A DNA stretch of 64,000 bases from Earliella scabrosa (Eukaryota > Basidiomycota > Agaricomycetes > Polyporales > Polyporaceae): NCBI GenBank assembly GCA_022605405.1, contig JABYQQ010000017.1, forward strand, positions 1 to 64,000, written 5' to 3'. The number at the start of each line of letters is the position of its first letter. Position 1 is the stretch's first letter. The translations under genes and the position numbers were made by a program. Positions 22,624 through 34,644 of this stretch are shown in pieces. The notes beneath the pieces are model-generated. The model saw only the letters and a list, made by a program, of their open reading frames with translations, did no database searches and was not told the origin of the DNA.

Positions 22624-25600
22624 ATGAAGAGAGGCCGCAATACCACTCTCAAAAGAAGGGGTGGTCCCATCATCCGGCCGGTGACGCAGCGCGCCCCGGT
22701 CATTGGCCAGGTCGACAACTATGTTCCCTCCGCGTTGGGTCTCTCTCTTGCCCAGTCAGTTTTACACATGGACAATGCGAAAAGACGTAAGACAGGCCAG
22801 TCAGCATGTGGGGCGGACCTTCCCCCCGCGCAGTCTCCTACAACCTCTCCGGACACGACCTCGCTCCTGCAGTGTGAGGACCCCGCGAGAGATTGCCCAC
22901 AAGAAGCCGACATGTCCGCTACCGTCCCACACACCGACGAGCAGTCCACACCGTCCTCGAGACCCAAGAAAGTATCTCAGGTAAGTCCGCCAGCATTATA
23001 ACACACGAAGTCTGCCCACTGGCCGCACATTCCAGCCTAATGCCGCCCAGCGCTTGGCCGCTTGGGAGGCGCACTTTCCTCGGTTTCTCAAGAGAATGCT
23101 GGAGGCAGAGTCCCACCGAGGAATCCCTGGAAGATGTTTGGGATGCGAGACTGCAGTTGCACAATTCCGCTGTCGTGAGTGCAGTGATTGTCTCCCCCTC
23201 TGCCTCCCTTGTCTTCTCGCGGTCCATCGTCACGCGCCATACCATTGGGTTGAAGAGTGGACTGGGCGCTACTTTGTTCGTCGGGATCTTAGCAGCCTGG
23301 GGTTCATTCGGTATCTTGGACATCACGGCGACATCTGTCCCACCATTGCCTCGCACGACAGAGCCCTCAAACCACGCAAGATGGTCATAACCCACGTCAA
23401 CGGCATTCACCAGTGTCTTGTGGTGCCGTGTGAGTGCTACCCTCCCGTGGAGCTTCTGGATCAGCTGTTGCTCGCCGAGCTGTTTCCAGCCACTCTGATT
23501 GCGCCCGACACTGCGTTCACTTTTGAAGTGCTCGCAGATTGTCATCTCGACTTCCTCACGTCCAAAAAGTCCACGTACGACTACGTGCGCAAGCTACAGC
23601 GGCGCACGGACAACTCATGCGCCAGCGGGGTGACGGTGCGCTCCATGCCCTCCAGCATGTGCATCATTCTGGCTCACTCCTTCTCACGTGCAGGACCGTT
23701 ACCGTGAATTTCTCTGGGCAAGCCGGATGTGGCGTCATCTCCAGATGGTAAAACGGGCTGGCGTCCCGCATGGCGTGGTGTACCCAGATTCACCCCCAGG
23801 GATCATAGTTACGCCTTGCTTCACATGTCCCCGGCCCGGCGTGAACCTGCCTCCAGACTGGCAGAACGTTCCTCCCAAATTGAGGTTTGTTCGTACGGTG
23901 CCCGCTGGTTGAGTGCGCGCTGACTACTTTCAAGCTACATCTACCGAATTTTTCTCGGTGCCGATGGCAATCACAGTCTGCAGAAGAAGTCCAAGAAGGA
24001 CGATCCGACGGACTACAGCTTGGGGCGACACGTCGGCTTCTTCAACGACGCCTCCAAGCTGCACGGTTACAATCACGCTGCAGATGCGCGGGACAACCCG
24101 GAGAAAGTGGTGAGTGGGCGTTTCACCCGTACGCTCGACGCTTTCACGAGTTAGCGCCTTTCACAGGTGGAAACTTGCAGCGGGTTCAAGGTCACGCGCT
24201 CCCAGAAACCGGGCAAATTCCGCTACCTGGACGTCACCGGCGTGGTGGCAGTAACATGCATCCGTCACGGATGTGTGCAATGCCAAGGATTGGTGGACAT
24301 GCTCGCTGGAGAACGGTGCGTTTTTTCTTTGGGTTGTACGGACAGCAGTGTCTAACCTATCAGTTCAGGTTCATGCTGCTCGACCTGGCGTTATCCGGGG
24401 CACTGGAGAGTGCGCGAGCTCTCCATGAGTTCCTCCTCACGTACGACGTTGGCTGCAGCTATGTCAAGAACTTGCTAGCGCGGTGGGACAAGTACAAACT
24501 GCCCCCTCATCTTCGCGACATCATCCAGAAGATGAAGGTCCTCCTTCCTCAAATGCACATGCTAGCTCACAAGGACTCCTGTCAGACCGAATACGCTGTA
24601 TGTTACACTCTCGGTGCTGGGCACTCGAACGGCGAGAGTGTGGAGATTCTATGGGCTGTCCACAACCTAGCTGGTCTAAGCACGCGGGAGATGAACGGTG
24701 GCGGGCGTCATGACGCTCTGAACGACCTCTTCAGCTTTTGGAACTGGACGAAGAACGAGAACATGGGTGAGTGATCCCGTGCACATTGTTCTGTTGCGTC
24801 CGTATTGACGGTGCATCAGGCAAGTATCTGTCTCGCAAACTCAAGGAGAAGCTGCCACTGCAGCTAGACCAATTGGTTGATTTCGTCAAGTTGTCCTCCC
24901 GGGCAGGACCCGCACTGTGTTGGCAGTGGGCCCAGAGGCTGACAGATATCGATGCGCCCAACGCGTGCAACCACGCTCAACGAGCTAAAGAGCGCCCGAG
25001 GCGGGTGTTCCGCCTCGACGACAGCAAAGGTACGCGCGTGCATATGCTGTGGACATTGCTGTATTTCTCATCCGTTTTCGAGTCAGTTCCCAGCGCTGGC
25101 AAGGCCTATAAGGAGTTGATGACCACAGCTACCACCCTCAAAGCCCGACACATGAACCGCGTCGCTGGGGTGCGGGCCGACGGTCGGCGTTCAGCGGCCG
25201 GCTCTGAGTTGGTCAAGTCGACGGAATTGCAGGAGTCCCACATGCGCTTCTTGATGAAAGGCGTGGAGCTCCAAGAGGAGCAGTGAGCCGTTTCGCATAT
25301 GTCATCCATGGATGGGACTGACCATCCACTCGGTAGAGTTAAGCTTCGAGCGCGCGTGGACGTCTATCTGCACGCGCAGGAGGGCGTCGGTGCCACTACA
25401 GACTCTTGTGCTGGTCTGGTCAAGGCTCGCGCGTCTCTGCGTCGCCGCTTAGATGAGTGGCGCGTTGACCATGTTACGTTCTTCCCAGAGGTCTACTCTG
25501 GCAAGATTCCAGAAGAGGTAGTAGACGGCCTGGGAGAGGACGAGGAACCCGGCTTGGCCGAGGTAGCCGACTCTTCCGAAGAGTCTCCGACGCCCCTCGC

Positions 25601-26730
25601 GGACTCCCGGCCGGAGGTCGAGACGCTCTTCATGCCGTCCGACTTCGACAAGGACACACTCATGAAGACGGACACGGCTCTCCTCGCGTTTGCCGAGTAC
25701 AAACTACGAGAAGGCAAGGCTTACGACTATCTAGCGGCGCTGCGCGAGGGATTAGGGAGGAAGGCAGCAACGATCCAGCAGAAAGATCAGCACGCCCACG
25801 GCACGCGCAACAACATCGCGGCGCAGGCGGAGGTTCAGGCGGAGGTGGTCAACGTGCGAGAGTTCGCCAAGCAATATAACGCGAACTACGGCAAACTCGT
25901 GGCCCTGCGTCTGCTGCTCCAGGGGACAGACTTCGCCGTGCCCCTCACCGACGCCCTTCGAGTGATCAACATGAAAGTCGACCTGAAGCCGTCCAGTCTG
26001 CAGAGCGCGCGCACACTGGGGGACAGTCAGAACACAGACTCCTGGATCTTTAATGTGGCCCCGCCACAGGCCTCGGGCTCAAAGGAGAGTGAGAAGGCGT
26101 GGATAGAGGAAAGTGCGTATCACCCCAGCCATCACGCTCTTCCAAGACCTAACGCTGTTTGCCAGCCGACCGTGTGCGCTGGACGAGATCCTGGGCGAAT
26201 ATGTGTCGCACCAACGAGGAGGTGAATTTGCTGTACGCGGAGGCCAGAGCATGCCGCCGGGGGTTGGAATTTGCTGGCGCGCTGCGGGATAAGACCAGCG
26301 AGGCCCCGCCGGAGTATGCCAGCCCCGGTGCAACAGCTTACGCTCACCAGAAGGCGGATATGTTCCGATCTATGGCAACCCGAACCTGGGAAGCTGTGGT
26401 CGCGGCGCGTGAGGCGCACTGCGCGGACATCAGCAAAAGTCTAGATGGGCTGAAGATTGGGGATGAGCTTGAGCGGGCCGCCCAGCTCGAGAAGCATGGA
26501 CTAAGGCAGGAAGCCTTCAAGGTGACTCAGGAATCCTTGTTGCCGGCCATGGAGACAATCGACTATGCAGTGGTACGTAAGGGGCTTCATACTGTTACGT
26601 GAAGTCACTCAAGTTCCCGGTGTAGAGTCCACGACGATTGATGGAACATTACGAGTTGAAGGCACCCGGCGGAAAGAAGGGACAGGCAGCAAGGAGCTGG
26701 GATAAAATATGGGATGCAATTGGGGTGTAG
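22624..26730 (+). CDS. KDZ transposase (CxC2-like cysteine cluster, RNase H-like fold)
   Basis: Ten exons: 22624-22980, 23036-23629, 23694-23884, 23935-24109, 24167-24315, 24369-24766, 24820-25282, 25337-26112, 26166-26572 and 26626-26730; 1204 aa with every join in frame. Residues ~150-220 carry the Cys/His cluster CLGCETAVAQFRC ... ECSDCLPLC followed by LGHHGDICP. Next come VNGIHQC, PVELLDQLL and LQRRTDN, then a second Cys pair (CFTCPRPGVNLPPDW). The catalytic core shows D391 (FLGADGNHSL), D515 (LTYDVGC) and E578 in SNGES, followed by the REMNGGGRHDAL block; these are the positions expected for the acidic residues of the KDZ RNase H fold. Family members I recall read DAN and DGE where this copy has DGN and NGE. 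It should cut and join at the TIRs in the nucleus. Exon 3 uses a weak donor (GTTTGT). It ends 26 bp from the convergent TET/JBP gene. Confidence 0.9.
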
Positions 26731-26756
26731 TTGGTACGGTAGCTGTGCGCAAAGGA

Positions 26757-28486
26757 CTACTTCGCCGCCCGCGGGTCCGGGGTGTGCCACACCGCCTTGC
26801 CGGTATCACAAGTGACTGCGGCCGCGTCCCACAACGCCTTGTGGGTGAAGTGTACAAGCAGGCAGCGTTCGCCCTCCTCCCATGTCTCTGCGCAATGGAC
26901 AAGATCTCTTCCTCGCCACGCACAAAAATCTCCCGGCCGCACTGTCACCTCGACGGCGATTTGAGGGAACTTGATCACGCACTTGCCGAACGTGCCAAAG
27001 TAGAGCGATAACGCCCAAGCCAGGTGGGGATCCCCGCTGTCGTAATGAGGCAAGGAATACCGGTTGAACTGGATCTCCCGGCCCTCGTAGAACATACCAG
27101 CGTCGATCTTGGCCAAGGCGCGTGCGCTAGGTATGTTCTCTTGCCGAAATTGATAGACCTTCTGCACCAGGTCGTACTGGATGGGATCCAACGTGCGCAG
27201 TGCGCTCATGACGTAGCTGGTGGGCCCCTGTAACTTCTCGAGGAGCTCGCACGCCGCGTTGAATGTGGCGTTAGTTTTGCGCATTCCGGCGTTCGGCCCC
27301 GCCTGCGTCATCTGCGACCGGCATCAGCGGGGGTAGTGGCTACAGGAGAGCCACTCACCGGGTCCTTGCTGCATCCATGCCCTATTGCGGTGAAGGTGGT
27401 GGCTAACACCGCCGAGCCAACGAGGGAGCCACCCGTTTTGTAGGACCCTTTCTTGTCGTTGGCCAGATCGGTGCGCAAGTCGCACATGCCACCGTAGCGA
27501 TAACAAGACGAGGTCAAATCCTCCTGCAAGGGAAGTCAGCGTCCAATACATGTTAATGCGTCGCCTTCGCTCACCAAGTTCTTATCCTTGAACGCGCCGG
27601 GAACTAGGACGAGGATCTGGTAACCTCCGGCGCAGACGACACGCTCAGGGCCCTTGTCACCCAGCAGGCGGGTGACGCGGGTCTCAACACATTTGACATT
27701 GTTGGGGTCCTCCTGAGCGCGGTTGATAGCCTCCCGGAGGTTGAAGTGCTCCAAAACATCTGGAATCCCAGCCGTCAACACGGGATGGCCAGACCGGTGA
27801 CGGTACGCACATGTGGCCGAGCGGGTCTGGGATTGACGAATGTGGTTCGCTGCCAGGCGGCTCAACCCGCCCAGGATGAACTTCAGCTTGGTGGGCTCGG
27901 TTCTGCGACCCCACCGCGAACTTTTTCTGTATCACTACATGAGATACACGGAATGGGAGACGAGGCAACACACATACTCGGTGTCGCTCAGATCGCTCAG
28001 GTCGTCCACGGCGGTGTCGTGATCGAGGGTGCGCGCGTGGCGCTCCACGAGGTCGCCAGTAAGGTTGAACTGCCGTCTTTGCTTAGCGGCTGAACGGCTG
28101 TGGTTGGGATTGGGGGCAACGCGCGGAGGTGACAAGGGGCGATTCTCGGGGAGAGAGACCGGGGTGGAAGAACTGTCCTCCCCGGCGACTTTGTGACCTT
28201 TTTTGCCCGCGGTTGAGCTGGTCTTGCCCGCCCTGGTGGGCTTGCGGGCGCGCGTCGATTTGGAGGCTGCAGTGGACTTCGCGGCTCGGGTGGATTTGCG
28301 GGGGCGCAGTGGTGTGGACGCCGCAGACCGCGAGGGCGCCGGGTGTTGTTGAGGGTCACTTTGCTCCGGGGGGGCGCGAGGCAACGCCGCTTCTGGTGCG
28401 GCAGCGGCCTGGGATCTGGTTTGCGAGCGAAGTCGATACTGGGAGACCACGGGAGCCGCGCGACGCTGGGACCGGACTCGCGCCAT
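26757..28486 (-). CDS. TET/JBP 2-oxoglutarate/Fe(II) dioxygenase
   Basis: Minus-strand exons 28486-27978, 27926-27575, 27523-27359 and 27311-26757 give 526 aa. Residues 1-150 are disordered and basic (repeated KSTRA/KPTRA, possible DNA contact) with an acidic DDLSDLSDTE end. The catalytic domain follows. The double-stranded beta-helix motifs are intact: H431-x-D433 in LPHYDSGD (Fe ligands), GDFCAWRGRDLVH with the distal Fe ligand H481, and R491 in GERCLLVHFTH for 2-oxoglutarate. TET/JBP enzymes oxidise 5-methylpyrimidines in DNA. In basidiomycetes they are expanded and often linked to KDZ transposons. It is tail to tail with the transposase. It could act on methylated element DNA, which is inferred. 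A 109-bp direct repeat lies upstream of its ATG. Confidence 0.88.
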
Positions 28487-28761
28487 CGTCGGCCTGTGTG
28501 AGTGGTGTCATTGGTAAGCAGACAGAGTGGCGGGACACATGCACGCACCAGAGGAGTGCGTGGGCGTCGGGGAGGTGGAGGCGGGAGTAAGGATTTCGGA
28601 GCGCGCGCGGCGTACAAAGGCGATGAGCTGGCGCCACCGCTTACTAGCCGGGACATCTCGCGCTGGGCGTCAATTGCTAAGCGGGACATTTGTGTCTGTC
28701 CGCCAGCTCAACTCTCTCTCGCGCGGTCTATGTCGCCTTTACGCCCTTCGACACCTGGGAC

Positions 28762-29019
28762 ACGGGGCGCCAGCCCTTCGCGGACCTGCGAGTGCTGTTC
28801 CAGCATCGTGGCGAAGCGCACCTTCGCGGAGGGTCAGCGGATTGTTCCAACCACGCCCGACGCGAGGAAGTGACCTCAGGTCATATACCTCTTTTTACTT
28901 GCTTTCGGATACGGGGCGCAAGCCCTTCGCGGACCTGCGAGTGCTGTTCCAGCATCGTGGCGAAGCGCACCTTCGCGGAGGGTCAGCGGATTGTTCCAAC
29001 CACGCCCGACGCGAGGAAG
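28762..29019. repeat. 109-bp direct repeat upstream of the TET/JBP gene
   Basis: A 109-bp block starting ACGGGGCGC(C/A)AGCCCTTCG occurs at 28762-28870 and again at 28911-29019, nearly identical, with 40 bp between. Both copies end in CCGACGCGAGGAAG. They lie about 275-535 bp upstream of the TET/JBP start codon, so they may be regulatory. Open frames across them are too short and unspliced to be convincing. Confidence 0.9.
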
Positions 29020-29453
29020 GTGGCCCTAGGTCACACACCAATCCGCCGTCTTCTGGAGTTCATGACGCCTCTCATGGACAAGCCTCCAGGTGAGTGGGCT
29101 CGTCTACTTGTGCCATGGGCGCACATTTCACCCTTGAGGCGATGGAGTGACAGGTGCAGCCTCAAGCTGTTGGCTAGCGAGGGAGCGGGGCGCACAGGTG
29201 AGGCTCTTCAATCTCAGCTCATACATATCACCCACCCCGGTTTGGTTACACCATCCAGCCCAGTCCGAACTGCCACAACGCACGCCCATGCTGGGCCCGG
29301 GCCGGGATCTCACCACCCAGCCCGCTCGAACACTGGAGCTGGTTGACTTCGCGTCGCTCGCGCGGGCAGTCGCCAGCAGGATTTCATGTCCGCGAGACTG
29401 CCCATCCAGATTAGAGCGGGTGAAGACCTCGCGCAACGTTTACATTGGGGAAG

Positions 29454-30390
29454 CTACGCCGCTATCTCCAATTCCTTCTCCAGTTGGGCAATGTCCGAAC
29501 GCAGCCCGGCAACCGCAACATCCAACGCGTCGACATCGGAGCACCAAGCCTTCAGGTCGGATTCCACGCTACACCACCATTCCCCGAGCTCAAAGGCGTC
29601 CTCTCCCCACCATCCGGCGGGCGCGAGCTCATCCAGGGGTTCATCGTCATCCGCCCCGTCTCCACCGTCCGAACTTTCTGCGCCATGGTCGGAATCGCCT
29701 GCAACGCCCTCCTCCGGCTCATCCTCGGGGCCTTGCGTCGCGCGGTCATGATCCTCCCTCCTCTCGTCCAGGTCGCTCTGGTCTTGCGCCGTGCTGCTGG
29801 GTCCTTCGGTTGTCTGTAGGCCGTCCTCGGGTGAAGGCCCGGTCGTGAGGTCCACGGAGGGCAGGCTGCTCCCGCGCCCGTGGGCGGGCCTCACGTGGTT
29901 GTCCAACGGCGGTGTTCCGCGCGCCTCGTCCAGCGGGCTGGCAGCGCGATTGGCCTCGTCCGGGCCGGTGGCGGAGAGGCTGGGGGTGGCGTTCTGGTCG
30001 CCGGCGCTGCGGGCTGCTTCCATCTTGAGCGGTTCGGTATGGATCGCGCCCGAGGCTGGGCCGCCTTCCCCGCCAGCGTTTCCCGAGGTAGCGACTGCCC
30101 TGTCTGGCATGGGGGTAGCGGGGAGAGCCTCTACTTCCGTGGCGATGGTGGTGGGTTGTGCTATCGTCCCCAGCGGCCGGGTGGTGACAGCGGGCGCGGG
30201 GACGTGAGGCTCTTCAGAACGGCCCGAGGGTTGGTGGACTCACCCTCAAGATGACTGGACTGGGGTCCAGTTACGCTCTCCAGTTTGACCTGGACATCGT
30301 CTACCGGCATCCGGTCTTGACCGTCAGTTGCAATGTGAGTAGCCTGCTCTGCCAACGGTTACAAGGTGGCTTACCACGTTCTAAATCCAT
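29454..30390 (-). CDS. Acidic, disordered protein with C-terminal coiled coil
   Basis: Minus-strand exons 30390-30375, 30315-30244 and 30160-29454 give 264 aa starting MDLERDRMPVDD. The third exon joins in frame at CTTGAGG|GTGAG...GATAG|CACAACC. Most of the chain is Gly/Ser/Glu/Asp-rich. The last 75 residues have four Trp (GWWGEDAFELGEWWCSVE) and a heptad-like end (LDVAVAGLRSDIAQLEKELE) that suggests a short coiled coil. Near the N-terminus VQVKLES fits the psi-K-x-E sumoylation consensus. The first, 16-nt exon is the weakest call; the ATG at 30310 is an alternative start. No known family. It has the same orientation as the TET/JBP gene. Confidence 0.6.
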
Positions 30391-30814
30391 GCGTGGAATT
30401 TTGGACGGTTTGTCAGCGCCGTGGTGGTTCGACTGCCCCAGGGAAGATTGTCTCTTCAAGACCATACTGTGGACGGTGGGAGTTTGGGGCGTTGAGGTGG
30501 CAGTAGCGCGCTGGGATCGCGCTGGCAACATTGCAAGCTTGGGCGCTACGTTGAGGCCAACTCGGGACGGTCGCCCGGCACGGGCCGAGAGTATTGGTAA
30601 GTCACCTAAGCACACGCGTAACATGTCGGATTGACTATGAATGCGCGTAACATACATGCTGGAACATCGGCTACATGAACACGGATACGGAAACGACGGG
30701 GTGTGCCACGGGGGAGATACACATGCTGCACGAACAGTGCGTACATCGCAGCGGGATGAAGAAAGGACCGTATGTATAGTAATGTCCGCCCACAGGCGGG
30801 TCACAAGTGCGAGC

Positions 30815-30925
30815 GCGACGACACCACCACGACGACAACACCAGCACACGAGCACACGACCACGCGACCAAACGACCACACGACAACGACAACACGACCA
30901 CATGACGACATGACAACGACACCAG
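30815..30925. repeat. Low-complexity ACGACAAC/ACCACACG tract
   Basis: About 110 bp composed almost only of A, C and G on the plus strand in irregular CGACNACA-type steps, without a fixed period. It lies in the gap between two minus-strand genes (30391-31056), where I see no gene. Confidence 0.75.
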
Positions 30926-31056
30926 GCGAACGAGCCGACGAGAAGGGCAAGACGGATTGGCCAGCCGCCGGACGTACGCCACCTCTCGTGCGACGACGGG
31001 TCCTAAACCGAACCTGGGGCCGACGGGCCAGGTTGCGCGGAGGAGGACGGTTGAGT

Positions 31057-33083
31057 CTAGGAACCTAGGTAAGCGTCAGACCTGTCACGAGAGGACGATG
31101 CACGCACCGGCTGGTGGGACCCCTCGTCCTCGTGGCTGGAGGTGGCCTGAGTGCCCCGCCACTCAGTCGCGCGGATCCCGGGTGGTCCTCGACGGGTTCC
31201 TTGAGGTCGGCCAACCAAGGGCGCAGGCGCGTTGCCAGACGCGCCGGGAGTCGGAGATGCAGTGGTGGGAGCGGGGGCGAAGGAAGGAGGAAAAGGCGTG
31301 GTAGGGAACGCTGGCGAGACGCCGCCGCCAAAGAAGTTGCCGCTGCCGCCGAACATTCCAAAAGAGGCAGTGGGCGGGGCGAACGGCTGGCCGGAAGCCG
31401 GTGCCGGGTGCGCCGCCCAGAAAGGGACAGGCGCGGGCGGGGGGTTGGAAGGCGCGCTCCCGGTCGGCCCGGAGCTAGTGGGCGCTCCGCCGAAAGAGGC
31501 GGGATCGAACATGGGCGGGGACGCTGGGGCGGGACCACCCGCAGAAGACCTCCTGGACTGAGGAACGGGATTGTCAGACCGCACCGCCGCTCCCTGGTGG
31601 TCAGTCGGTGAAAAGGTGGCCGGCGCGAGCGGGAAAGACGGTCCAGACTGGCGTGGGGCCGAGGCGGTCGGCGTCGGAGCAGTCTGTAGTCGCACGTCAG
31701 CAACCAGCGCAAGGCGGAGGGCGTGTACTTACCGACGGGACGTTGGGCTGGCCCCCGAAGAAACGAGGAGCGCCGAAGCCAGCCGGGGTGGAAGGCGGGT
31801 GGGGTGCGGCGCCAGCGGCCAAGGCCGTTGAGGAGTCCGAGGAGGCCGGGTTGAGAACGCGCAAGACCTGCGCCATGTTGCCGCTCAACGCGTTCACGCG
31901 CTCGTCGAGGCCGATCATGAGCTGGGCGAGCCACTTCGCATGGCCGGTGAGCACATGCAGGTTGCGCTCGACGTTCTCCACGATCTCCGACACGCGATGG
32001 TCAGCAGGAAGCGCGTACACCTCTGTGGGCAGGGTGGTGAGAGTGTCAAGAGAGAAGGCAGAGGGAAAACATACGGTCACGGAACGAGCAACGCGCGATG
32101 CCTTTGGCGTTGCAGCGCGCACATCCTACGGTGTTGCGACGCTGGACGCACCTCTCGCAGGCCTCCGCGCACTGCACACACATGATCTCCCGACTCTTCG
32201 CCTCCAAAGCCTCGCGAGCCTGGCGCTCCAGCATCGCCGCGCGGGCGCGCGCGGCCGAACCCTCGTACCTATCGGCATCCCACAACACTTCAACCTCGAC
32301 AGTGTCAGGACCCTTCTCGCGCGGCTTACCCGTCTCCGACCGCGTGCTCGCCTTCGAGCCCGACACCTCACCGACAACCGGCGCCCCAGTCTCCTCGACC
32401 TCCATCGCGCCCTCCGCGGAGGCTTCGCGCTTCTGCGGAGCCTTACCCTTGCCCTTGGACGGGGCCGGGACCTCGACAATCTCGGGCTCATCACTATCCT
32501 CCTCGGCGACAACCACGCTCACCTTCTTCTTCTTCTTGCCGGCTTTCTTCGGCGGGACGGGCTCCTCGGGTTCATCGTCCTCGGCGTCGGGCTCCTCGCT
32601 GGGCGCGACTTCCTCTTCATCCTCACCGTCGTCGTCGTCGTCGGGGGACGGGATCTTGGGCTTCTTGACTGCTCGAGGCTTCGGCTTGCGTGGCCGCTCC
32701 TCCTCGCCCGATTGCTCGTACTCCTCGTCGTCCTCGTCGTCGTTCTTGCGGGCGGACTTCTTGGGAGCAATTGTGGACTTCTTCTTTTTGGGGGGCGGGG
32801 CCTCAGAGGACTCGGACGAGGTCTCATCCTCGTCCTCCTCCGCTGGGGGCGCGGCCTTCTTGCTGCGCGTGCTGGTGGCGGGGGCCGAGCTGGAGCTGGC
32901 GCCGGATTTTGTCTTCTTCTTCTTAGGCTTCTCCTCCTCGTCGCTGGATGTTGGACTTGCGGGGCGTTTGTGCGAGGGCTTCTTGGGGGCGGGCGGGGTC
33001 TTCACACCTTTTTCTTTTTTGATAACCACTTTGGGGACGACTTTCTGACGCTTCTTCCCACCAGACTCGGAACTCTTGGCCAT
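31057..33083 (-). CDS. Lys/Glu-rich nuclear-type protein with Cys cluster
   Basis: Minus-strand exons 33083-32075, 32022-31733 and 31683-31057 give 641 aa, starting MAKSSESGGKK. Residues 1-250 alternate basic and acidic runs (KKPSHKRP, EEEKPKKKKTK, DDDDDGEDEEE), as in chromatin-associated disordered tails. Near residues 305-335 lies the cluster CVQCAEACERC ... CARCNAKGIARC, a Zn-binding-like pattern of a type common in Agaricomycete proteins of unknown role. A helical segment follows (ENVERNLHVL ... MIGLDERVNALS), then a Pro/Ala/Gly/Phe-rich C-terminus with SFGMFGGSGNFFGGG. Probably nuclear. It is divergent from the next gene, with 576 bp between the start codons. Confidence 0.7.
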
Positions 33084-33659
33084 GCTGTGGAAGAATGTCA
33101 ACGAGCTCAGGCGGGATGAGAGCATGGAACGTACGCACTTCAAGAAAGGGAAACGCGCACTGTTCGAGACTAGCAGCCGGGTAGAGACAAGGTAGGCGGG
33201 ACAGACAAGGTAGGACGTTGGTTTTGAGATGAGGAACGGAGGCAGGAAGTGGGGGCTGAGCGAGCCTGGGGTGTTGGGTATAAGTGAAACTCAGACAGAG
33301 GTAGAGGACGCACGACAGGCCGATGGAACGTTCCGGCCAGACTGAACGTTGCTTCCCTGGTGCGCGTCCTCTACCATAGCGGGCGCTATTGCACGGCGTT
33401 CAATGATGTCATGACGTTTGGGCGTCCCGCCGTCACAAAGGCGCCTCAAGCCAGGTCCCAAATGCGGAAACGCCGGAGTGCTGCGGCACTTTGCGTGCCC
33501 AGTTCTCCACCCGATCTGACCCGGACTGGTCGGGAGAGAGCGTGTCGAGTGAGACGCCCACGGACAGGGCGGCGGCCACGCGAGATGCCGCGGTGATCTC
33601 TGAGGCACGCGTGGCTGGCCACGTCGCGGGAGCCCCATCGACTCTGCTTTCGACCGACC
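33084..33659. promoter_or_regulatory. Shared intergenic region of a divergent gene pair
   Basis: The minus-strand gene starting at 33083 and the plus-strand gene starting at 33660 point away from each other, so both promoters must lie in these 576 bp. I see no clear TATA box. Short frames on both strands are unlikely to be coding. Confidence 0.45.
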
Positions 33660-34476
33660 ATGTTCCAACGCATCCAAACCAGCTTCATCGCCACTGTGCG
33701 AGACGACGCGCGACATGGTGGACAAACTCACGTTGCGGCGTCGGACCTGGTATACCACGTGAAGGTCACTTACAGGCAGATCAGCTGGGGGCCGACCAGC
33801 TTCTATGTGAGTATGCAGCGTTCCCGGTGGGGGAGTACTGACGACTTGATCAGGTCGGACTGGACGCCCATGGTGCCACAGCCGAGGACCGGCGCAACAT
33901 GCTGGACGCTCTGGCGGCACTGCACTGCGAGATTGTGCACGAGCACATCCGATTTCCCTTCGACTTGTGGCTGCTGGTGCGCGACGTGCACCTGGTGGTC
34001 ATCGCGATCCATCGCGAGGACGACCCACAGGCGCGCGAGGTGGGGAAGATCTTCTTCGACCTCATCCGGTACTTTACTCCACACGAGGAGATCTTTTCTG
34101 CCGCGCGCGTTGAGCACGGGAAACAAGACTTCACCGCGACGCTCACGGCAATCGTGAACTGGGCCAAAGACCAGCTGAACCCGGTGCGTGGCGTCCTGCT
34201 GCACGGTTGGTAGCAAGCTGACACCGCTCTCAGATTCACTTCAGACCGCGCGCGATCTTCGAGGACGAGGCGCTGAAATGCTTCCAGGACCTGATCAAGT
34301 ACGAGGTGCTGACCGCGGAGAAGTCCGTGCAAACCGGAGAGAATGAGGCAAGCGAAGCGAGACCGGATGAGCCGACGGCGGCAGCTGAGGGCGGACCGTG
34401 GAGGCTATCAGGCCCGCGACCAGCATTCCCGAGGGGGTTGGACCCCGCCAAGTTCCCTGGGCCCGTGGCTATGTAG
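33660..34476 (+). CDS. Orphan accessory protein, tandem family member 1
   Basis: Exons 33660-33806, 33854-34183 and 34234-34476 give 239 aa (start MFQRIQTSFI). The middle exon, 330 nt, encodes a helical block with RFPFDLWLLVRDVHLVVIAIH, FDLIRYFTPHEE and QDFTATLTAIVNWAKD. The C-terminus is charged and Pro-rich. The next gene repeats this exon by exon with the same middle exon length. No domain or motif of known function is recognised. It may be a partner of element DNA metabolism, by location only. Confidence 0.72.
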
Positions 34477-34644
34477 CGATCACAGTAGTTAGCCGATGTA
34501 CCATGCCGGCGCTAGTGCCACCGGACGCGTGCAAGCACGACGCGTGCGTGTCATATCACGTGATGGGAATTTGCCGCGGGTCTGGCCGCCAAACCGCGGA
34601 TGGAGGACGCGCACGGGCGACGTGGCGCCCACTCGACCTTCTCC

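Noticed and set aside
32098..33048. 316-codon plus-strand frame rich in Ser/Phe
   Set aside because: Antisense of the Lys/Glu-rich exon (GAG/AAG codons read as CTC/CTT); the minus strand has the Cys cluster and introns.
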